A stretch of DNA of 64,000 nt from Clusia tigrina (GCA_920105625.2 OV050030.1:186416387-186480386); one strand, 5' to 3'; counted from the first letter of the stretch, positions 42,921 through 53,940 are shown. The notes: generated by a model from the letters alone, not told the origin. A program made the numbers and translations.

Positions 42921-44470
42921 TTAGATCTGATTCTGTGTTGGTGTCATGCTGTTTGCTACTGCGTTAAGGTTTTGAGTTAAGTCTGCTGCTGTATTTATCG
43001 CTGCTACTTTAGCATATGACATTCCAGGTGTGTAGTTTTTATGTGTTTGTACTGTGGGTATATTTGTAGATGGTTCAGTAAAATTTTGTTCTTGAGTTGG
43101 AGGGATTTCTTTTTTACGTAAAGTTGGATATTTTTTAATTTGTAGTGATTTGTAAATCATACAGCCTTTGTAGTTAGCTGTGTGGTTTTCATTGCAGAGA
43201 GCGAATTTTATTTGCTGTTTCATATCGCTTTCGAAATTACATTTAATTGTGCTGTGGTTACCTGCACATTTGACACACACCGGGTCTTTAGTACAATAGT
43301 TTTTAGTGTGCCCATATTTTTGGCAATTTGTGCATTGTGGAATAGTTCTTTTTTGGTGTGGTGGTTCGAAATTTACTTTGCAGTGTAGAAGATGGGTTAA
43401 GGAATAGATGTCTTTGTTGTTATCGTTTGGTTTAAGTTCCAGAGAGAATAAAGGAAGTGGTTGTCTATTTTTTTGCAAGTTGTGAATATTTAGTACTTCA
43501 TGTCCTAACTCTGCCAGTTCAGCTATAAAGTCGTTTTTTCCGTTGAGTAATGCATATTTCGTAAAATTACCTTAAGTCCACGTTCTTCTTTTGGCTTAAA
43601 TGTATAATATTTGGTTTCTTTTTGCTTAAGAAATTTTATTATGCTTGTGTAATGCACAGATTCAGTCGGCTGTATTTTGACTTCGTTTTTGTTCAGAGCT
43701 TTCATCTCGTAATTTGTATTTGGCAGCTGATTTAGAGCTTTAGTTAGTGCATGTATATTTTCTACGTTTTGTATATATATGGGTGGCGGTTTTTGAGGAT
43801 GCTGTGTTATTTGTTTCTGTATGGTTGAATTTGTTTTTGTCCCACTGTTATTTTGTTCATCAGTTCTGTCATTTAGTGTTAGTAGTTCGAACTTGTTTGG
43901 TGTATTTGGAGCGATTGACTTACTCAGCCAATATTCTTTTAGTGTTGCTTGTGTCGCGCTGAGTGGTTTGTTTTTCTGTATTTTGTTGTTGCTATTTTGG
44001 TCCGTTAGTTTGTTTGGCGATTGCTTTTCGCGGTTTCGTTTTCGGCTACTTTCCGCTGAAGTTTTGTTAGTGTTTCTATTTTTTGAGTTTTGTACTTGCG
44101 TGTTAATTGTTGCTGTTGTAATTAGTGTTGTTGTGTCAGTAGACATGATCATTGCGCTCGAATTTTGCATCGTACTTGTCGCTGTCGCGGCTATGGTTAC
44201 AGTACAAGCGCTTTGTGTTGTTGTTGTTCTTTCTGATGTTGTGTTTGGTGGATAATGTTCCATAATAGTAGAGGGTGTCGCGCATTGGACACTCCAAGTT
44301 AGTGAAGCATTCGTAGTGGTGTCGTTTAGGAGAGCGGGAGAGCAGGACCTGGCTCTGCTCTCTGCTGCTTCGACTAGCAAATTGCCGCCGTTGCCCTGTG
44401 TGGACACAAATGAGAAATATGCATTTCTATTTGTTACTGTTTTTTGTTGGTGAGTGTCAGAGACACTCAT
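42921..44470 (-). pseudogene. Jockey-clade ORF1 (gag) of J2, one frameshift
   Basis: ATG at 44470 opens MSVSDTHQQKTV. The N-terminal 150 residues are Thr/Ser-rich, then a basic KNRNTNKTSAESSRKRNREKQ stretch, then PPPIYIQNVENIHAL and EERGLKVILRNMHYS. A frameshift near 43525-43480 leads to LPLFSLELKPND and the knuckles CTNCQKYGHTKNYC, CVKCAGNHSTIKC and CNENHTANYKGC, then PGMSYAKVAAI and a stop at 42921. The domain order equals J1 ORF1, but the families differ clearly in sequence. The gap to ORF2 is about 75 bp. Confidence 0.8.
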
Positions 44471-44724
44471 TTTAGTTATGTTGTTGTTCTTTGTTGTTTG
44501 TATTTCAATTGTGTATTTTTGTTTTCTAATTATTGTTAAAAATATATTTAAATTATGTGTCCCAGCTAGTAATCGTGAACTAGGTTCTCACTGATCACTA
44601 CACTTTCGCACTCTTGTAGAAGATTCGATTGGTTTGAAGGAAATTTTAACTCGCGATTTGGTAAAATTTCTGACCGACCGTCTCTGTTGACGAACCGAAA
44701 ATGATATAATTAATGAGGTAATTA

Positions 44725-44791
44725 ATTTTTATATAGTATTAAAAGTACATTTGACTTCCAATCATAAAGTTTATTCCAAATAATGTAAAAA
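44725..44791 (+). pseudogene. trnG: Mitochondrial-type tRNA-Gly (TCC) in the NUMT
   Basis: Complementary acceptor ends (attttta and taaaaaat) bracket an anticodon loop cttccaa with anticodon TCC, and tttgacttccaatcat matches the insect mitochondrial tRNA-Gly anticodon arm. It is a nuclear pseudo-copy and not expected to be expressed. Confidence 0.8.
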
Positions 44792-45074
44792 ATATTTATA
44801 ATCATATTTATTACTAGAATTTTAATACTAATTTCTATAATTGTAATAATCTTAGCTTCAATTCTTTCAAAAAAAATTATTATAGATCGAGAAAAAAATT
44901 CTCCATTTGAATGTGGATTTGACCCAAGCTCATCCTCTCATCTTCCTTTTTCCTTACGGTTTTTTTTAATTACTATTATTTTCTTAATGTTTGACGTAGA
45001 GATTGCTTTAATGTTACCTATAATCATTATTATTAAATTCTCTAATTAAATAGTTTGAGTTATTTAGTTATTGA
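44792..45074 (+). pseudogene. ND3: Mitochondrial ND3 fragment in the NUMT
   Basis: Read with the invertebrate mitochondrial code from ATA 44792, about 84 codons are open: [49 protein letters not shown]. These are hallmark ND3 (complex I membrane subunit) segments. Stops appear near 45045 and 45060, and the last third of the gene is missing. AGA and TGA codons make sense only in the mitochondrial code. The high conservation suggests either a recent transfer or slow decay. Confidence 0.9.
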
Positions 45075-45076
45075 CT

Positions 45077-45301
45077 TATTTTAGTTATGTTGTTGGTTTT
45101 TGTTGTTTGTATTTCAATTGTGTATTTTTCTTTTCTAATTATTGCTAAAAATATATTTAAATTATGTGTCCCAGCTAGTAATCGTGAACTAGGTTCTCAC
45201 CGATCACTACACTTTTGCACAATTAGAGAAGATTCGATTGGTTTGAAGGAAATTTTAACTCGCGATTTGGTAAAATTTCTGACCGACCGTCTCTGTTGAC
45301 G
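45077..45301 (-). mobile_element. Second copy of the J2 5' UTR
   Basis: About 225 bp matching 44471-44692 at roughly 95 percent by eye, same orientation. It ends on one side right at the position before the ORF1 ATG and on the other at ctctgttgacg, the same 5' terminus as J2. It lacks all coding sequence. Confidence 0.85.
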
Positions 45302-45477
45302 TATGAATAATAATATAATGCCTATTTTTGAGACAATTTCTGAGGACTCAACCTGCGCTTAACCACAATATAGCGGTCCATACCAGTCTGTATTGCCGAA
45401 CCTTTTCCTTGGTTGGCTGTACATACACATTTACATATACATATACTTATAAACACACATATACATATACGAGGTTT
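45302..45477. other. Unassigned stretch ending in a mariner-like TIR
   Basis: 45312-45415 contains a short minus-strand frame (GMDRYIVVKRRLSP) I cannot assign. 45420-45470 is (ACATAT)-like. At 45468-45500 tacgaggtttgataaaaaaaataaccg resembles a mariner TIR end. Confidence 0.35.
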
Positions 45478-45504
45478 GATAAAAAAAATAACCGTTATGT
45501 ACGA

Positions 45505-45712
45505 AGGGCATTGAAATTTAGAATGCACCGTCGACAATTTTACCGTAGGTCAGTTGGCTTGACAAACTGACGCCAATTAACAGGTGAGGAACTGCAACAC
45601 CAGAATTGTCAGTACGTAGACTGAAGGTGGTGTTTGTAAATAGTATATAAGAATTAGTATTTTAAGAATAAATCTTCTTGTTGTTTTAAAACTTAAAGTG
45701 TACAAATACAAT
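45505..45712 (+). repeat. Degraded LTR fragment, plus orientation
   Basis: Matches the reverse complement of about 4905-5110 within the LTR family of 4811-5314. Shared landmarks are gggcattgaaatttagaatgcacc, aactgacgccaattaacagg and gtaaatagtatataagaatt. More diverged than the other copies. Confidence 0.75.
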
Positions 45713-46013
45713 TACATATACATATTCATATACATATTCAAATACATATATATTTAGATATAAATGCACATATACATATACATATACATATACATATGCA
45801 AATACATATACATATACAAATACCTATAAATATACAAATACATAAACATATACATATGCATATACATATACAAATGTATACAAATTCATATTCATATACA
45901 TATACATATACATATACATTCATATACATATTACAAATTCACATATATATATATACAGTGTATATACACATATGTATATATACAAATACATATACAATAC
46001 ATTTTCATAAACA
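45713..46013. repeat. (ATACAT)n degenerate repeat
   Basis: About 300 bp of ACATAT/CATATA variants. No gene. Confidence 0.9.
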
Positions 46014-48388
46014 TTTTTTTTTCTTTGTCGGAACAATCTAGTAAGCGCTGCAATCAGACAGAGTATATATCCATTGTACTGCACTTAAGGTTCCCTTTTA
46101 CTCGGCTTTAAATCTACCCGACCTCCGAAGAAATAGAAGTAGATCCTGTGGTGCCAAGGAGCCAAGTTCGTTACTCCTCAGCACATCAGTGCCAAAAATC
46201 CCAAACCTGATTCGAGCAAAGGCAGGGCAGACGCAAAGAAAATGGTCCGCCATCTCGTCTTCTTCTCCACAGGCTGGGCACAGCGCACTCTCTGATATGC
46301 CAATCCTTTCCATGTTCCTAGCCCATAGAAAGTGCCCTGTCATCACGCCAACCAACAGCCTGCAGTCCCTCCTACCTAAAGATAGAAGGAACCATGACCA
46401 TCGGTCAGAGATAGCAGGTATCATAATTTTCGTCCATCCGTAGCCTCTCTCAGCCCGCCATGCTCGCTTCTGGGTCGAAACAACCCACTTGTTTGCAGTT
46501 GCTTTGATGGCAGCAGAAGGGAGTGGCAGAACAGGCTCAGGGCCAATAAAAACAGCCTCGGAGCCCATCCTGGCCAAAGAGTCAGAGGTCTCGTTACCCG
46601 CAATGCCAGCGTGTCCCGGGACCCAAGTCAGCGTCAGACTATTATGTTTTCCAACACAATTTAGCCTGGATTTGCAGGACCTGACTATCGTGGAAATGGT
46701 GGTCGGACAGTCCAAAGCCATGATAGCAGCTTGGCTGTCACTGCAGACACAAATAGATTTGCCTTTCCACCTGTTTTCCACAACAAAGTCCATCGCCTCA
46801 AGTATCGCATACACCTCCACTTGTAATACAGACGCATGCAGACCAAGGGCAAAGAACCGACGGGTCTCACAAGATTCCAAGAAGACACCAGACCCTGAAC
46901 CTTCTTCAGTCCTGGAGCCATCAGGGAAAATACGGCAGCAGTGTTTGCCGGGCTCGTTCTCGGGATCTAACCATGAACGAGCCTCTGGCAGCAACACATT
47001 GTACCGCTTTTCTAGTATGACGGTTGACGACATGGAGTCCGGGGGCATAGACAGGATTGCAGAATCGATGTCAGTGCCTGCGCCGTCGTCCAATATCGAG
47101 TACACCCCATACCAGTGGCCACTATGTTTCACTCTGCAGATGGCCTTAACGGCCTCTCCGCGGATGAAGACATCTAGTGGCGGGAGATTCACCAAAGCAT
47201 CAAGTGCCGGTCCTGGAGTAGTCGGAAATGCTCCGGTACAACATATGGCCACAGCACGTTGTAGTTTTGATAGAGCTTATTTGACCCCTACAAGAGAGAG
47301 TCTGCTCATCCAAACCATCGATGCATAGGTGATAATAGGTCTTACCATAGCTGTATAGATCCATAGGACCTTACTAGGGGAAAGACCCCATGTCTTACCA
47401 AAGATACCCTTACACTGCCAGAAAACTGACAGTGCTTTGGATGTCTTCAGTTCGACATGTGTTTTCCAAAGAAGTTTGTTATCAAGGATGACTCCAAGAT
47501 ATTTGATTTCCTTGGATAGCTGGATAGTGACTCCTTTGAGTGTAGGCAGAATAAGTCCATCAAGCTTTCTCCTTCTGGTAAAGAGGGCAATACCAGTCTT
47601 GACAGGATTTGCCGATAGCCCATTCGCACTGCACCAAGTGTCAATCATATCCAGAGTTCTCTGCACCCTTCTGCAGACAATCATAAGGGATGGACCTGTT
47701 ACAAGACAGCCAACATCATCCGCATATGACTGAGCGTAGACACCCGAGTCATTAATGGCGTTAAGCAGGGGATCGATTAACATGCACCAGAGTAACGGAG
47801 ACAGTACGCCACCTTGGAGATAGCCTCTATTAACCCCAGACGACACCAGCAAATCTTCCTCCGCCCGCACCGTTATGATTCTCTGGGCCAGCATTGAACG
47901 TATCCAATTTACTAGGACCCGGTCTACGCCACGCCTAGCAGAGCCGCACATACTGTCGAAAGTAGCATTGTCAAACGCACCATCTATGTCCACAAAGATG
48001 CCTATTGCGTATTCTTTCCTTTCGATGGCTCGCTCTATCCTTCCAATAAGGTTTTGCAGAGCCGTCTCGCAGGATTTTCCGCTTTGATAGGCATGCTGAA
48101 ATGGAGAGAGTAGATGCGTCTTCAGAGACTCCCTACGCATGCGAAGCTCCACCAGCCGTTCTAAACTTTTTAGCATGAACGAGGTCATAGTAATAGGTCT
48201 CAAGCTCTTGGGATTGGTGTAGTCGTCTCTTCCAACCTTAGGAATGAAAGCAACCCTCACCATCCTCCAAGAGCGTGGTACATAGGCCAGTTCGAGACAT
48301 GCAGTGAAGATATTCTTCAGTGCTGCCAACACCAACTCAATGCCCTCCTTCAACACAATCGGATATATGCCATCCAGTCGGGCGCTTC
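46014..48388 (-). mobile_element. LOA-clade LINE, 5' truncated, A-rich 3' end
   Basis: Reverse element with RT (48356-47277), RNase H and C-terminal CCHC domain (47252-46098), a 3' UTR of about 80 bp and a short A-rich end near 46014. It is truncated at about 48388 where Helitron sequence begins. Confidence 0.85.
46098..48356 (-). pseudogene. LOA-clade ORF2: RT, RNase H and CCHC finger
   Basis: RT frame 48356-47277: PRSWRMVRVAFIPKVG, FVDIDGAFDNATFDSM, RGYLQGGVLSPLLWCM, intact YADD (about 47738), YLGVILDNKLLWKTH. One frameshift near 47265 separates it from 47252-46098. RNase H: FPDGSRTEEGSGSG (normally TDGS, the catalytic Asp is kept), EVYAILEAMDF, CSDSQAAIMAL, WVPGHAGIAGNETSDSLA, so the D-E-D-D set is present. 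The C-terminus carries CPACGEEDEMADHFLCVCP. RNase H degrades template RNA for second-strand synthesis. Only one frameshift lies in 750 codons; endonuclease and ORF1 are lost by 5' truncation. Confidence 0.85.
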
Positions 48389-48399
48389 GTACAATTCAT

Positions 48400-49561
48400 G
48401 CAGATCTTAGTTAGATTTCACACCAGAAATATATAATGAAGCTTTGATCAAGCTGGAAGATTTATGAATCAATATTTCGAATCAATCACTCATGAAATTG
48501 GGAATGCCATCCCCAATCGACCTGCAAGTGATTTGTTTAACCGAGATATGCAACGTGAACAATCATAAAATATTGATCAGTTGGTTGAATATGTTCAAAC
48601 AAATGAACCAAAATTATAACCAGAGCAAAAAAGAATTTTCACTACAATTATGCATGCAGTCGCTGCTGAAGAAGGTGGTTTCTTATTTTTGGATGCACCA
48701 GGCGGAACTGGAAAGACGTTTTTAATTTCGCTTCTATTAGCACAAATACGTTCTGAAAATAAAATTGCTTTGGCCATCGCATCATCTAGAATTGCTGAGA
48801 CATTATTAGACGGAGGCCGAACAGCACATTCTGCATTGAAATTGCCATTAAATATACAAACTAATGAAAATTCTGTATGCATCATTAAAAAGCATTCCAG
48901 TATGGGTAAAGTGCTATCAAGCTGGCACATCATTATCTGGAATGAGTGTACAATTGCACACAAATATTCATTGGAAGCACTAAATCGTACACTGCAAGAT
49001 TTGAAAGGTAATGATAGACATTTCGGCGGTGCTCTCATTTTGTTGTCTGGAGATTTCCGTCAAACACTTCCAGTTATACCACGATCGACATATGCAGATG
49101 AGATCAATGCATGTTTAAAATCATCATAATAGTGGCGCAGCGTTCATAAAATGAAATTAACCACCAATATGCGTGTCCAAATTCAAAAAGATCCAACTTT
49201 TGTACGCTTTTCTAAACAATTGCTTGATAGTGGTGATGGAAAAATTGCTATAGGCCCAATAAAACAAACAGTAAGACTTCCAGATGATTTTTGCAATATT
49301 ATGGATTCAAGAGATTCATTAATTGAAAATGTTTTTCCTAATCTTCGAGCAAACATCAATAATCATAAATGGTTGAGCGAACGTGCGATATTAGCTGCTA
49401 AAAATGTTGATGTTGATGCTACAAATATACAAATCCAAAACATGTTGGAAAGTGAATTATTTTCATTTAAATCAATTGATACAGTGGTGCATGAAAATGA
49501 AGCCGTTAATTTCCCAATAGAATTTCTAAATTCTTTGGATTTACCAGGTCTTCCGTCAATT
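48400..49561 (+). pseudogene. Helitron helicase (Pif1-like), N-terminal half
   Basis: After a broken lead (IYNEALIKLEDL, LGMPSPIDLPASDLFNRDMQRE with stops at about 48465 and 48570) the helicase core opens. Walker A is LDAPGGTGKTFLISLLL (about 48690-48740). Motif Ia IASSRIAETLL and motif II WNEC (normally D-E, here N-E, about 48940) follow. Motif III is LILLSGDFRQTLPVIPR (about 49035-49085). A stop near 49127 precedes TTNMRVQ (49155), LPDDFCNIM and LSERAILAAKNVDVDATN. The frame is then interrupted by the BEL/Pao fragment. The Rep endonuclease half lies upstream of the LOA junction and is not present. The helicase unwinds donor DNA in rolling-circle transposition. Confidence 0.85.
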
Positions 49562-50355
49562 GACATGTCCATCAAAGCTGAATCCATAGTATTAAAGTAC
49601 TCATCACTCAGTCAACTTATGCGTACAGTCGCACTTATCATGCGTTTTTGTCATAATTCGCGCTCATCCAATCGACTAAGACGTATGGTCGGACCCATTA
49701 GTGCTCTTGAATGACAACTCAGTTTGCTCAAAGTAGTTCGTGTAGTGCAGAGTGAAGCCTTCGGACAGGACATCCATCTAATCCGCTCCAAAGAATCTCT
49801 CCCAAATAAAAGTAACCGGAGCAGTTTGACACCTCTCATAGATGACGAAGGGGTTCTGCGAGTGCGAGGCCGACTCAAACTTGCCAATCTGCCTTACCGA
49901 CAAAAGCATCCAATAATTTTGCCCAGCTCACACCATTTTACGACCTTAATTATTGATGATGCGCATCACATTACTCTGCACGGCGGTGTGCAACTAACTC
50001 TATCGCAACTACGGCAGCGATTCTGGATTATAAATGGAAGAAGAACAGTTCGACACCATATTACCACTTGTCTAAAATGTTTTCGCAACCGGCCGCAAGT
50101 CACAACTCAACTGATGGCTTTTCCAGCGCATAAACCCACCGAAACGTCCATTTTTGGCAACAGGCGTCGACTACACTGGGGCTATCGAGATCAAATCTTC
50201 AAAATATCGGAGTAATACATTTTCCAAGGGATATATCGCAATCTTTATCTGTTTCGGTACCAAGGCGATTCACTTAGAAGCAGTCACCAGCATGTCCACC
50301 GAATGCTTTGCAGAGACTGCATCTGAGAACAAAAATATCACCAAAAAACATTTCG
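49562..50355 (+). pseudogene. BEL/Pao integrase fragment inside the Helitron
   Basis: Frames 49571-49714 and 49724-50215 carry SLLKVVRVVQSEAFGQDI, LIDDEGVLRVRGRL, HPIILPSSHHFTTLII, HGGVQLTLSQLRQRFWI and HHITTCLKCFR, the BEL/Pao H2C2 zinc finger and preceding linker. In a third frame VDYTGAIEIKSSKYR and KAIHLEAVTSMSTE (50160-50310) start the integrase core with its first Asp. Sequence is in forward orientation without LTRs. It is bounded on both sides by the same 34-bp Helitron sequence (49528-49561 and 50356-50389). Confidence 0.85.
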
Positions 50356-50389
50356 AAATTCTTTGGATTTACCAGGTCTTCCGTCAATT

Positions 50390-50775
50390 TGTTACGAAAT
50401 CTCAATGCGCGAAAACTTTGTAACGGAACGAGATAAGTTGTTAAAAAACTTGCGGGACACGTTATTGAGGCAACTATCATTAATGGAAACTTCAAAGGGG
50501 AACATGTTTTATTGCCACGAATTCCAATGATTCCAACAGATGTACCAATACAATTTAAACTAATGCAGTTCCCGGTTCGTTTAGATTTTGCCATGACCAT
50601 CAACAAAGCACAAGGCCAGTCAATGCAAATCTGTGGTTTAGATTTAGATAATTCGTGGTTCTCCCATGGACAGCTATATGTAGTCTGTTCACGCGTTGGT
50701 AAACCCACCGATTTATTTGTTTATGCCGAAAATGGAGAAACAGGAAATATCGTGCACAAATTAGCATTACAATAA
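50390..50775 (+). pseudogene. Helitron helicase, C-terminal part
   Basis: Resumes after the second 34-bp repeat. There is a degenerate linker, then from about 50456 an open frame with VIEATIINGNFKGEHVLLPRI, DVPIQFKLMQFPVRLDFAMTINKAQGQS (helicase motif V) and SHGQLYVVCSRVGKPTDLFVYA (motif VI), ending at TAA 50775. These are the classic end of Helitron RepHel. No clear CTRR hairpin terminus follows in 50776-50847, so the 3' end of the Helitron may be lost. The segment between LPGLP and the motif V block is shorter than usual and partly deleted. Confidence 0.85.
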
Positions 50776-50847
50776 TTTATTATTTTATTTGTTTTCAATG
50801 ACAATTTTTATACATTAAAATTAATTCTAAATATATATTTAATATAG

Positions 50848-51310
50848 ATTTGCCACCTGTTATCCACAACAAAGTGCATCGCCTCAAGTATCGCATACAC
50901 CTCCGCCTGAAACACAGACGCATGCAGACCAAGGGCAAAGAACCGACGGGTCCCACAAGATTCCACGAAGACACCAGAACCTGAACCTTCTTCAGTCCTG
51001 GAGCCATCAGTGAAAATACGGCAGCAGTGTTTGCCGGGCTCGTTCTCGGGATCTAACCATGAACGAGCCTCTGGCAGCAACACATTGTACCACTTTTCTA
51101 GTATGACGGTTGACGACATGGAGTCCGGGGGCATAGACAGGATTGCAGAATCGATGTCAGTGCCTGCGCCGTCGTCCAATATCGAGTACACCCCATACCA
51201 GTGGCCACTATGTTTCACTCTGCAGATGGCCTTAATGGCCTCTCCGCGGATGAAGACATCTAGTGGCGGGAGATTCACCAAAGTGCCGGGCCTGGAGTAG
51301 TCGAAAATGC
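50848..51310 (-). pseudogene. LOA-clade LINE fragment (RNase H start), second copy
   Basis: About 460 bp matching 46751-47232 of the LOA LINE at about 95 percent by eye. It keeps the intact FTDGSRTEEGSGSG box, where the longer copy has Pro for Thr, and AEVYAILEAM. It is cut on both sides (before RADNRW continues to SDSQ, and near SRPG upstream). Several short deletions separate it from the long copy. It lies just beyond the Helitron 3' part. Confidence 0.85.
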
Positions 51311-52096
51311 TCATAAACATATACATATATATACATATACAATTGCGTGTACATATGCTTAAGGTTCAGGAGGATAATCGTATGGTAAAGTTGCTGACTG
51401 CCTCTAGGAAGGGGGCAGTGTGATCCTTATAAAGAACTCCTTCAAGAAGACTCACTGCCTCCTCGTGGTGGCCCCGGGCAATGGTATACCAGCAACAGCT
51501 GATTATTATCCAGAGTGACCGACGACCCATCCAGCGATGACCCCGGAGGAGCGGCTGTTTGGGCACCGGTGGACAGGGAGGGATCATCGTTGGACGGACG
51601 TGAGATATCGTCCTCCTTTTAGAGACATCGTGGTATTAGCGTAGTCCACAAACGTGATCTGAGACCTGTAGGATTTTGGTGATCTACTGGCGGCTGTAAC
51701 ATCGAGGAATAGCGGGCACGTATGTGTCACCGGTGCTGAGCCCGGTAAGGCATCGGTTATGGTATACTGAAAGTGCCAGACGATACGTGGCATTGAGCTG
51801 GTCGGCTGGTCATCAGAGCCTTCAGTAAAGTGGTGTGAGAACTGCCGGAAATGGCGCTCTGAAACGTGACTAGTCCGTCCCCGTCGCCGATAATAACCGT
51901 GGCAGGCGCTACAATACGATTCGTATCTCGTACCATTAAGTTTGCTATACAGGTGCGGTTGATATAAGTCCCGTTTAGCGCGGACTCGGCTCTGTACTTA
52001 GTCGCTCATAAGGCCTTAGGTCAACCCTCGCGTGGCCTCCCTGTTTAGCACAGATAACCACGGAGTCATAAGAGGCGACTGTATACACGAATATGG
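51311..52096 (+). other. Probable 5' UTR of the forward R1-clade LINE
   Basis: GC-rich stretch with no convincing frame. The part near 51970-52120 (cgcggactcggctctgtac, gagtcataagaggcgactg) leads directly into the R1 gag and likely belongs to its leader. 51361-51800 is not recognised; short minus-strand frames there show no known motif. Confidence 0.4.
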
Positions 52097-52209
52097 ACAA
52101 CGGTTGTAGGGCGAGACCCATAAGAAAATATGAAGCAAAACAACAAAATAAACAAAACAAACAACGCTAAAACAACGCTGTAACAGAGGAACTGGAGCTT
52201 CAGAACCAG

Positions 52210-53940
52210 TTGACGCCATTTACCCCAAGGAAGTCTCTAACGAGATCTCCGGCGAACTCAGAGTCACTAATAGTGCTGGATGACCCTATCCAGTCCAGTG
52301 CAAATCCGAGAACGAATATCTCTGCGAATGCAGCGATTGATGAGCTGTTGACAATCACGGATACTAGAAAGAGAAATTGCGGTGGAGGCAATTATGACAA
52401 GGAGAAAGGCAGCCGCAAAGGGCATTATGCTTCAACCGATAACCATAAGCACGAGCACAGAGAGACGGATGGTTGCGAAGGAGCAAACAAAGTCAAACAT
52501 CATAACAAAGAAGACGAAACTAGCAGTTCCCGCGAGCAAAGCCATAATCTATTCAGAGGTGGCAGCAGGAATCACGGGAACTGCAACTAGCCCACAGCTA
52601 GGCGAATTTGAGCAAATGGTGCAGACCGTGGAACCATCAGTACACGAGAACGAGTATATGGTCAGCATTAACAAAAGCAGGAATATCTTTCTGACACAAA
52701 TGGAAACTGCTATAAAAAGGCTAGAAGACGTGGTAAAGAGACGCCAAAATCTTGAAACGGAGGTAGTGGATTCTACGCTGGATCTACGTCGGCAGCACTC
52801 GGAGCTGGTAATTCTGGATAGAATTGGAAAACAGCAGGCGGAGTCGATTAGAGGAAGAGCGGCAGTGACGGCGAACCTTCTCACTGCGATGCCGGTATAA
52901 GCAAGCAGGGTCAGGGGTCCACCGATCTCGCCAAAAGAAATACGCAGTACGCCCAAATCTAAGAGGCAGCGCATTTCCAAAAGGGATCAGGGCGCAACAA
53001 CGACTATATCGCTAGCTGCGTCGGAAGCGACAGATAAGAAGACACCAGAACCAACGGAGAAACGCGTACAAAATATGGGAAATAAAAATACACCGAGAAA
53101 AGACCCAGTGCCGGTAGCGTGGACGGCGGCAAAAGCGCAAAACAAAAATAGGTGGCAGAAGGTTACCTCTAATCGCAAGCCAATACACCGAGCAGGATTT
53201 ATAATGAAGCCCGATGCCTTCATTATAAAGTCAGATGGCAAGGAATCCCTCGTGGATATAGTAAAAAAAATAGAGACCAGCCATGAACTGCAGGAAATTG
53301 GCCCTGCGGTCAACAGGCTCAGGCGGACTCAGAAAGGGGACTTACTCATGGAGCTGATGGGGACCAAAGGCGACGTGCTTTGAAAGCAAATTAGCCAAGG
53401 TTTTAGGACAAGGCGTAACAATAGACGCCAAGACGCAGATGGTCACGATTCATATGCAACGGGTTATGCCGGAGCTAAAATCGCCGGTAGATATCGCAGG
53501 TGATCTAAATAAGCAGCTAAGCATCGTGGTAATGGAGAGATCGATACATATGGCGAAGACTAGGCGAGACGGCAGATGCACCGTATATGTACACCTAAGA
53601 GCCGACGACGCAAAGAAAGCACTGGCTGAGAAATACATACGTCTAGGCTGGACAAGATGTCCGATAACTGAAGTCGAACAGCCAGCCAAGTGCTTCAGAT
53701 GCTGGGAAACCGGTCACCAAGCATCCAAATGCACCGGTACAGACAGGTCAAAACTTTGCAGAAAAAGCGCAGAACCGCGAGACACGACGGCGGAGAGCAC
53801 AAATACTCCGAAATGTGTACACTGCAGCGGTCCACACCCAATCGCAAGGCAGGCTCAAAGGCATCATCATGAGGTTACTGCATATAAATCGAAATCACTG
53901 CATCGCGGCACAAGCTCTCCTTTGGCAGAACGCGTCTAAT
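52210..53940 (+). pseudogene. R1-clade LINE copy C, ORF1 (gag)
   Basis: Pieces: 52210-52590 (RKSLTRSPANSESLIVLDD), 52382-52900 (FLTQMETAIKRLEDVVKRRQNLE, a coiled coil), an in-frame stop at 52898, then 53075-53383 (GFIMKPDAFIIKSDG, GDLLMELMG). A shift near 53383-53430 leads to 53439-53940 (GRCTVYVHLRADDAKKAL, IRLGWTRCPI). CCHC knuckles: CFRCWETGHQASKC (about 53687), a damaged second one and CVHCSGPHPI. ORF1 runs past the ORF2 start with an ATGA overlap (53871). The domain plan matches R1 copy A (10560-11740). The protein binds LINE RNA. Confidence 0.8.

Larger units (their letters stand above)
40012..44692 (-). mobile_element. Jockey-clade LINE J2, nearly full length, with poly-A
   Basis: Reverse element with 5' UTR (44692-44471), ORF1, ORF2, a 3' UTR (40181-40035) and an A22 tail (T22 on the plus strand, about 40012-40033), inserted into the gag of J1. 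It is about 4.7 kb, the usual size for the clade. The 5' end reads CGTCAACAGAGACGGTCGG on the minus strand, and the same 5' end recurs at 45301. Confidence 0.85.
44694..45076 (+). other. NUMT: nuclear copy of mitochondrial tRNA-Gly and ND3
   Basis: A 383-bp AT-rich block carries a mitochondrial tRNA-Gly followed at once by the start of ND3, the gene order of fly mitochondria. The first 30 bp may derive from the cox3 end. It lies exactly between two copies of the same Jockey 5' UTR (44471-44692 and 45077-45301). Confidence 0.9.

Noticed and set aside
43747..44255. Plus-strand Val/Phe-rich frames resembling a membrane protein
   Set aside because: Antisense of the Thr/Asn-rich ORF1 of LINE J2; hydrophobicity is a by-product of codon complementarity.
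44792..45074. Functional ND3 or mitochondrial contig contamination
   Set aside because: It is embedded between LINE 5' UTR copies, truncated, and carries stops near its end even in the mitochondrial code.
46489..47328. 279-codon plus-strand frame
   Set aside because: Antisense to the RNase H region of the LOA LINE, which has clear catalytic motifs on the minus strand.
48650..50775. Host PIF1 helicase gene
   Set aside because: Motif order and the SHGQLYVVCSRVGKP end are those of Helitron RepHel, the frame has stops, and there is no intron structure.
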